A stretch of 64,000 nucleotides of DNA from CALJFL01 sp039964455 (lineage in GTDB: Bacteria; Pseudomonadota; Gammaproteobacteria; Pseudomonadales; Halieaceae). The notes under the pieces are model-generated. The model was not told the DNA's origin, searched no databases, and saw only the letters and a program-made list of their open reading frames with translations. Location: NCBI GenBank assembly GCA_039964455.1, contig JBDVXK010000013.1:310001-374000 (forward strand), read 5' to 3'. This document shows, one piece after another, positions 61,022 to 64,000 of this stretch; position 1 is the first letter of the stretch, and each line of letters begins with the position of its first letter. Made by a program: the position numbers and the translations under genes.

Positions 61022-61621
61022 GTGAAGGAAAATACCCGGGTAGTACTGGCCAGCGGCAATGCGGGCAAGCTCAAGGAGTTACAAAGGATTCTGTCTCCGC
61101 TGCCTGTGAAGCTGGTTTCACAGGCAGAATTTCAGGTTCCCGAGGTCGCTGAAACAGGACTGACTTTCGTTGAAAATGCACTGATCAAGGCAAGAGCTGC
61201 CTGCGAGCATACCGGCCTGCCAGCGATCGCAGACGACTCTGGCCTGGAAGTCGATTATCTGGGAGGAGAACCCGGTATCCATTCTGCGCGTTACTCTGGC
61301 GAGGGAGATGCGGGCAATAATCACCTCCTGCTAAAAGAACTGACCGACGTGCCCGCCCCGCAACGCAGCGCTCGCTTCCAGTGCGTTCTGGTTTACCTGC
61401 GTCACGCACGCGACCCAGTGCCAGTTATTTGCCAAGGCAGCTGGAAGGGTGAAATTCTATTGCAGCCTAGCGGCGAGAATGGCTTTGGCTATGACCCGCT
61501 GTTTTACATTCCCAGCCTTGGCTGCAGCTCAGCCGAACTTCCTTCCGAAACAAAAAATCAAATAAGCCATCGCGCTATCGCCAGCGCTGCGCTGCTGGAT
61601 GCCCTGCGCGAGCAACCGTGA
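61022..61621 (+). CDS. rdgB: XTP/dITP pyrophosphatase
   Basis: House-cleaning nucleotide hydrolase of 199 residues that removes dITP and XTP from the pool. The Ham1 signature is VLASGNAGKLKEL at the start; then AIADDSGLEVDYLGGEPGIHSARYSGEGD and ENGFGYDPLF. GTG start at 61022, with GAGGC 5-10 bases upstream. The stop overlaps the hemW start (GTGA), so the two are translationally coupled. Confidence 0.94.
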   Translation: MKENTRVVLASGNAGKLKELQRILSPLPVKLVSQAEFQVPEVAETGLTFVENALIKARAACEHTGLPAIADDSGLEVDYLGGEPGIHSARYSGEGDAGNNHLLLKELTDVPAPQRSARFQCVLVYLRHARDPVPVICQGSWKGEILLQPSGENGFGYDPLFYIPSLGCSSAELPSETKNQISHRAIASAALLDALREQP

Positions 61622-62766
61622 CTGGCAAAACCCTGCCTCCGATCAGCCTGTATGTGCACCTGCCATGGTGTGAGCGCAAATGCCCCTACTGTGACTTCAA
61701 TTCGCACGAGCGCGAGGTCATTCCTGAACAGGACTATATCGCGGTGCTTTTGGCGGACCTGCAGGATTCTCTGCCTCAGTTGCAAGGCCGCGGCCTGTCA
61801 TCCCTATTTATAGGCGGCGGCACCCCAAGCCTGTTCAGCGCAGAATCGATTGCTACCTTGATGGACGGGCTTCGTGAGAATGCAGACCTTAGCAACAACT
61901 TTGAAGCCACCATGGAGGCAAACCCCGGCAGCGCCGAGGCCCAGCGGTTTAAGGGCTATCGCGACGCAGGGATCACACGGCTGTCATTAGGTATACAAAG
62001 TTTCGATGATGGCTCGCTGACCAGCCTGGGCAGAGTACACAACAGTGAACAGGGGCATGCAGCAATAGGGATGGCCAAAGCCGCCAATTTCGACAGCTTC
62101 AATATAGACCTGATGCATGGCTTGCCCGGGCAGGACACAACATCGGCAATGAATGACCTGGATACAGCGCTGGGCTATGCTCCGCCGCACTTGTCCTGGT
62201 ATCAACTGACTATCGAGCCCAATACCGTATTTCACAATCGTCCGCCGCTATTACCAGTGGAGGATACGCTGGCGGATATCCAGGACTCGGGGGAACACCG
62301 GCTGTCCCAGGCCGGATTGCAACAGTATGAAGTGTCAGCGTATGCCGGCGACAAACGACAGTGCCGCCACAACCGCAATTACTGGCTGTTTGGAGACTAC
62401 ATCGGCATAGGCGCCGGGGCCCACGGCAAGATCAGCTACAGCGACGGCCGGATCGAACGCTATGCGAAGCGTCGACAACCGGAGGCCTATATGACAGCCG
62501 ACCAGACGGACTTGATGGCCAGCAGGCGGGTTCTGGAGGCGCGGGAACTGCCCGCGGAATTTGTACTCAACGCCCTGCGCCTTAACGAGGGCTTCAGCTT
62601 AGCCGGCTTCACTGAACGCACCGGCCTGAGCGCGACATCGCTGCAGCCGCAGCTGGATTCACTGGTTGCAAAAGGTTTGCTGACTACCCGGGATGAGCGA
62701 GTCTGCACCACCGAGCTAGGCCGGCGATTTCTGGACACAGTGGTTGCTGAGTTCCTGCCCGACTAA
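61618..62766 (+). CDS. hemW: Heme chaperone HemW (radical SAM)
   Basis: Radical SAM protein of 382 residues that resembles coproporphyrinogen dehydrogenase but acts as a heme chaperone. The iron-sulfur motif is CERKCPYCDFNSH (CxxxCxxC). IGGGTPSLFS, MEANPGSAE and the C-terminal HemN_C domain (about 290-370) follow. GTG start overlapping rdgB. The convergent trmB stop overlaps its end by four bases. Confidence 0.94.
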   Translation: MTGKTLPPISLYVHLPWCERKCPYCDFNSHEREVIPEQDYIAVLLADLQDSLPQLQGRGLSSLFIGGGTPSLFSAESIATLMDGLRENADLSNNFEATMEANPGSAEAQRFKGYRDAGITRLSLGIQSFDDGSLTSLGRVHNSEQGHAAIGMAKAANFDSFNIDLMHGLPGQDTTSAMNDLDTALGYAPPHLSWYQLTIEPNTVFHNRPPLLPVEDTLADIQDSGEHRLSQAGLQQYEVSAYAGDKRQCRHNRNYWLFGDYIGIGAGAHGKISYSDGRIERYAKRRQPEAYMTADQTDLMASRRVLEARELPAEFVLNALRLNEGFSLAGFTERTGLSATSLQPQLDSLVAKGLLTTRDERVCTTELGRRFLDTVVAEFLPD

Positions 62767-63449
62767 ACGCGCTTGAAGATCAAGTCCCAAACGCCGTGCC
62801 CCAGGCGTTCACCACGTCGCTCAAACTTGGTAAGTGGCCGGTGCGCAGGCCTGGCCGCGAAGTTGCCAGCACCCGCCGTATTCTCCAGTTGTGGGTTTGC
62901 TGACAAGACGTCCATGATTTGCTCGGCGTAGTTTTCCCAGTCGGTTGCCACGTGCAGCACACCCCCGAGCTTTATACGCGTTAGTAGAAGCTCGACAAAT
63001 CCCGGTTGAATCAGTCGCCGCTTGTTGTGCCGCTTTTTATGCCACGGATCGGGAAAGTAGATTTGCACTTCGTCCAGTGAATCCGCTGCGATGCATTCCT
63101 GCAGCACCTGCACCGCGTCGTGGCAGTAGACACGAATGTTGTCGATATCGCTGGCCACCATGCCGTGCAGCAGTTTGCCAACACCGGGGCGATGAACCTC
63201 TACGCCGATAAAGTTCTTTTCCGGGGCTGCAACTGCCATTTCAACCAGGGACTGGCCCATGCCGAAGCCAATTTCCAGCACCACCGTCGCATCTCGACCA
63301 AACGCGTTCTGGTAATCAAGTACGCCGTCTGCCGCCATCAAACCCCAGCGCTGCCAGTTTTCATCGTAGGCCCGCTGTTGCCCTTCGGTCATACGGCCGG
63401 TGCGCAATACATAGCTGCGAATAGGTCTTCGCTGATTTGGTTCGTTCAT
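62763..63449 (-). CDS. trmB: tRNA (guanine-46-N7)-methyltransferase
   Basis: SAM-dependent methyltransferase of 228 residues that makes m7G46 in the variable loop of tRNAs. SAM motif VVLEIGFGMGQSLVEMA, and the substrate/catalytic motif IYFPDPWHKKRHNKRRL. The N-terminus (PIRSYVLRTGRMTEGQQRAYDENW) is typical. Followed on the same strand upstream by the DUF423 gene (15 bases). Confidence 0.95.
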   Translation of the reverse strand: MNEPNQRRPIRSYVLRTGRMTEGQQRAYDENWQRWGLMAADGVLDYQNAFGRDATVVLEIGFGMGQSLVEMAVAAPEKNFIGVEVHRPGVGKLLHGMVASDIDNIRVYCHDAVQVLQECIAADSLDEVQIYFPDPWHKKRHNKRRLIQPGFVELLLTRIKLGGVLHVATDWENYAEQIMDVLSANPQLENTAGAGNFAARPAHRPLTKFERRGERLGHGVWDLIFKRV

Positions 63450-63464
63450 GGTGTGGCTACTGGC

Positions 63465-63842
63465 CTAAGCCATCAGCTTCCAGCCCGCCACGCCAAGACA
63501 GGCCCAGCCGGCAATAAAGGCCAGCCCACCCAGGGGCGTGATAGCGCCCAACCACTTGATACCGGTTAGGCTTAGGCAATACAGGCTTCCAGAAAAAACC
63601 AGAATGCCCAGCAGGAACATCCAGCCGGCACTCTTGAGTAGCACTGTGTGAGGCTGACTCAGGGCAAGGATACCCACTGCCAACAGGGCGAGGCTATGGA
63701 TAAAGTGGTACTGGACGGCGGTTTCGAACACGCCCAGGGCGTATTCGTCCAACCGGTTCTTTAATGCATGCGCGCCGAAAGCGCCAAAGGCGACTGCCAG
63801 CATGGCGCTAAAGGAAGCGAGAGATATAAAGAGGTTTGCCAT
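63465..63842 (-). CDS. DUF423 family membrane protein
   Basis: 125 residues with four predicted membrane helices. The family pattern AVAFGAFGAHALKNRLDEYALGVFETAVQYHFIHSLAL is at residues 15-53, and the end reads LGVAGWKLMA. Function unknown. A TACAAT box at 63854-63849 is only 6 bases before the ATG; if it is the promoter, the message is almost leaderless. It lies between rpoH and trmB. Confidence 0.85.
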   Translation of the reverse strand: MANLFISLASFSAMLAVAFGAFGAHALKNRLDEYALGVFETAVQYHFIHSLALLAVGILALSQPHTVLLKSAGWMFLLGILVFSGSLYCLSLTGIKWLGAITPLGGLAFIAGWACLGVAGWKLMA

Positions 63843-63897
63843 ATCGGCATTGTAGCGCAGTCGAGGCCGTCAGGCAGCGTTCGCCGCCCTCAGCGTA

Positions 63898-64000
63898 TCA
63901 AGCGGCAATCGCGGTGCGCAGCTTCTTCATGGCGTTTTGTTCCAGCTGCCTGATACGTTCAGCAGACACGCCATACTCCGCGGCCAACTCGTGCAGGGTA
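63898..64000 (-). CDS. rpoH: Heat-shock sigma factor RpoH, C-terminal fragment (cut by window edge)
   Basis: The frame is open to the end of the window. The 33 visible residues include LAAEYGVSAERIRQLEQNAMKK, the region 4.2 helix-turn-helix that reads the -35 box, and the short end LRTAIAA. The pattern matches RpoH. The rest of the gene is to the right of the window. Gene order, rpoH near trmB and hemW, is like that of Pseudomonas. Confidence 0.88.
   Translation of the reverse strand, partial: TLHELAAEYGVSAERIRQLEQNAMKKLRTAIAA

Overview
The window is a dense bacterial chromosome segment. It is moderately GC-rich by eye (not computed), with almost no non-coding space and no insertion sequences, phage genes, CRISPR arrays, tRNAs or rRNAs. 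Gene content and order point to a marine or environmental gammaproteobacterium related to Pseudomonas, Cellvibrionales or the OM60/Halieaceae group. Three blocks support this: zapA-6S RNA-ygfA beside ygfB-pepP-ubiH-ubiI; tkt-epd-pgk-fba beside an ArsR-methyltransferase gene and metK; and gshB-tonB-yqgE-ruvX beside pilTU-yggS-proC-yggT-metXW. The lineage is an inference from synteny; nothing was searched.

Layout. 1-3.3 kb: end of pyruvate kinase, glucokinase, and a two-component system facing them. 3.5-9.5 kb: a cold-shock gene, then a seven-gene minus-strand TonB2-type energy-transduction operon (DUF3450, TtpC-like, ExbB, ExbD, ExbD, TonB, TPR protein). 9.6-17.5 kb: folA, thyA, lgt, a TANGO2/NRDE gene, ptsP, rppH, a HAD phosphatase and rlmI. 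17.5-24.4 kb: an orphan gcvH, the ubiquinone hydroxylase operon, zapA, 6S RNA, ygfA and a previously unlisted 48-residue membrane protein. 24.4-29.5 kb: ilvA, rpiA, and a divergent pair of a D-2-hydroxyglutarate dehydrogenase-like flavoenzyme and serA around a perfect 26-bp palindrome.

29.6-38.2 kb is the most accessory part: an ECF sigma factor, a FecR-type anti-sigma regulator, a TonB-dependent receptor with an N-terminal signalling (STN) domain, a second large TonB-dependent receptor and a small secreted protein. 38.3-44.6 kb: an alpha/beta hydrolase and the glycolytic/pentose-phosphate operon tkt-epd-pgk-fba. 44.7-50 kb: a SAM-cycle locus. A regulator fusing an ArsR helix-turn-helix to a methyltransferase sits behind a perfect 28-bp palindrome that overlaps its promoter, and is followed by metK, ahcY, metF and rsmE.

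50-64 kb: a membrane-anchored esterase, gshB, a second TonB, yqgE, ruvX, the pilus-retraction ATPases pilU and pilT, yggS, proC, yggT, metX, metW, a DUF4426 gene, rdgB, hemW, trmB, a DUF423 gene and the 3' end of rpoH.

Functional links. The TonB2 operon could energise the two receptors encoded 20 kb away. The D2HGDH-like enzyme is expected to remove the D-2-hydroxyglutarate made by SerA. The ArsR-methyltransferase protein probably senses S-adenosylhomocysteine or SAM and controls the methyl cycle. No clearly novel defence or mobile system is present. The best candidates for something under-described are the ArsR-methyltransferase locus, the divergent D2HGDH/serA palindrome, the DUF3450-led TonB operon and the new small membrane protein. 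No stretch over 300 bases lacks a gene except 24065-24402, which holds that small protein.
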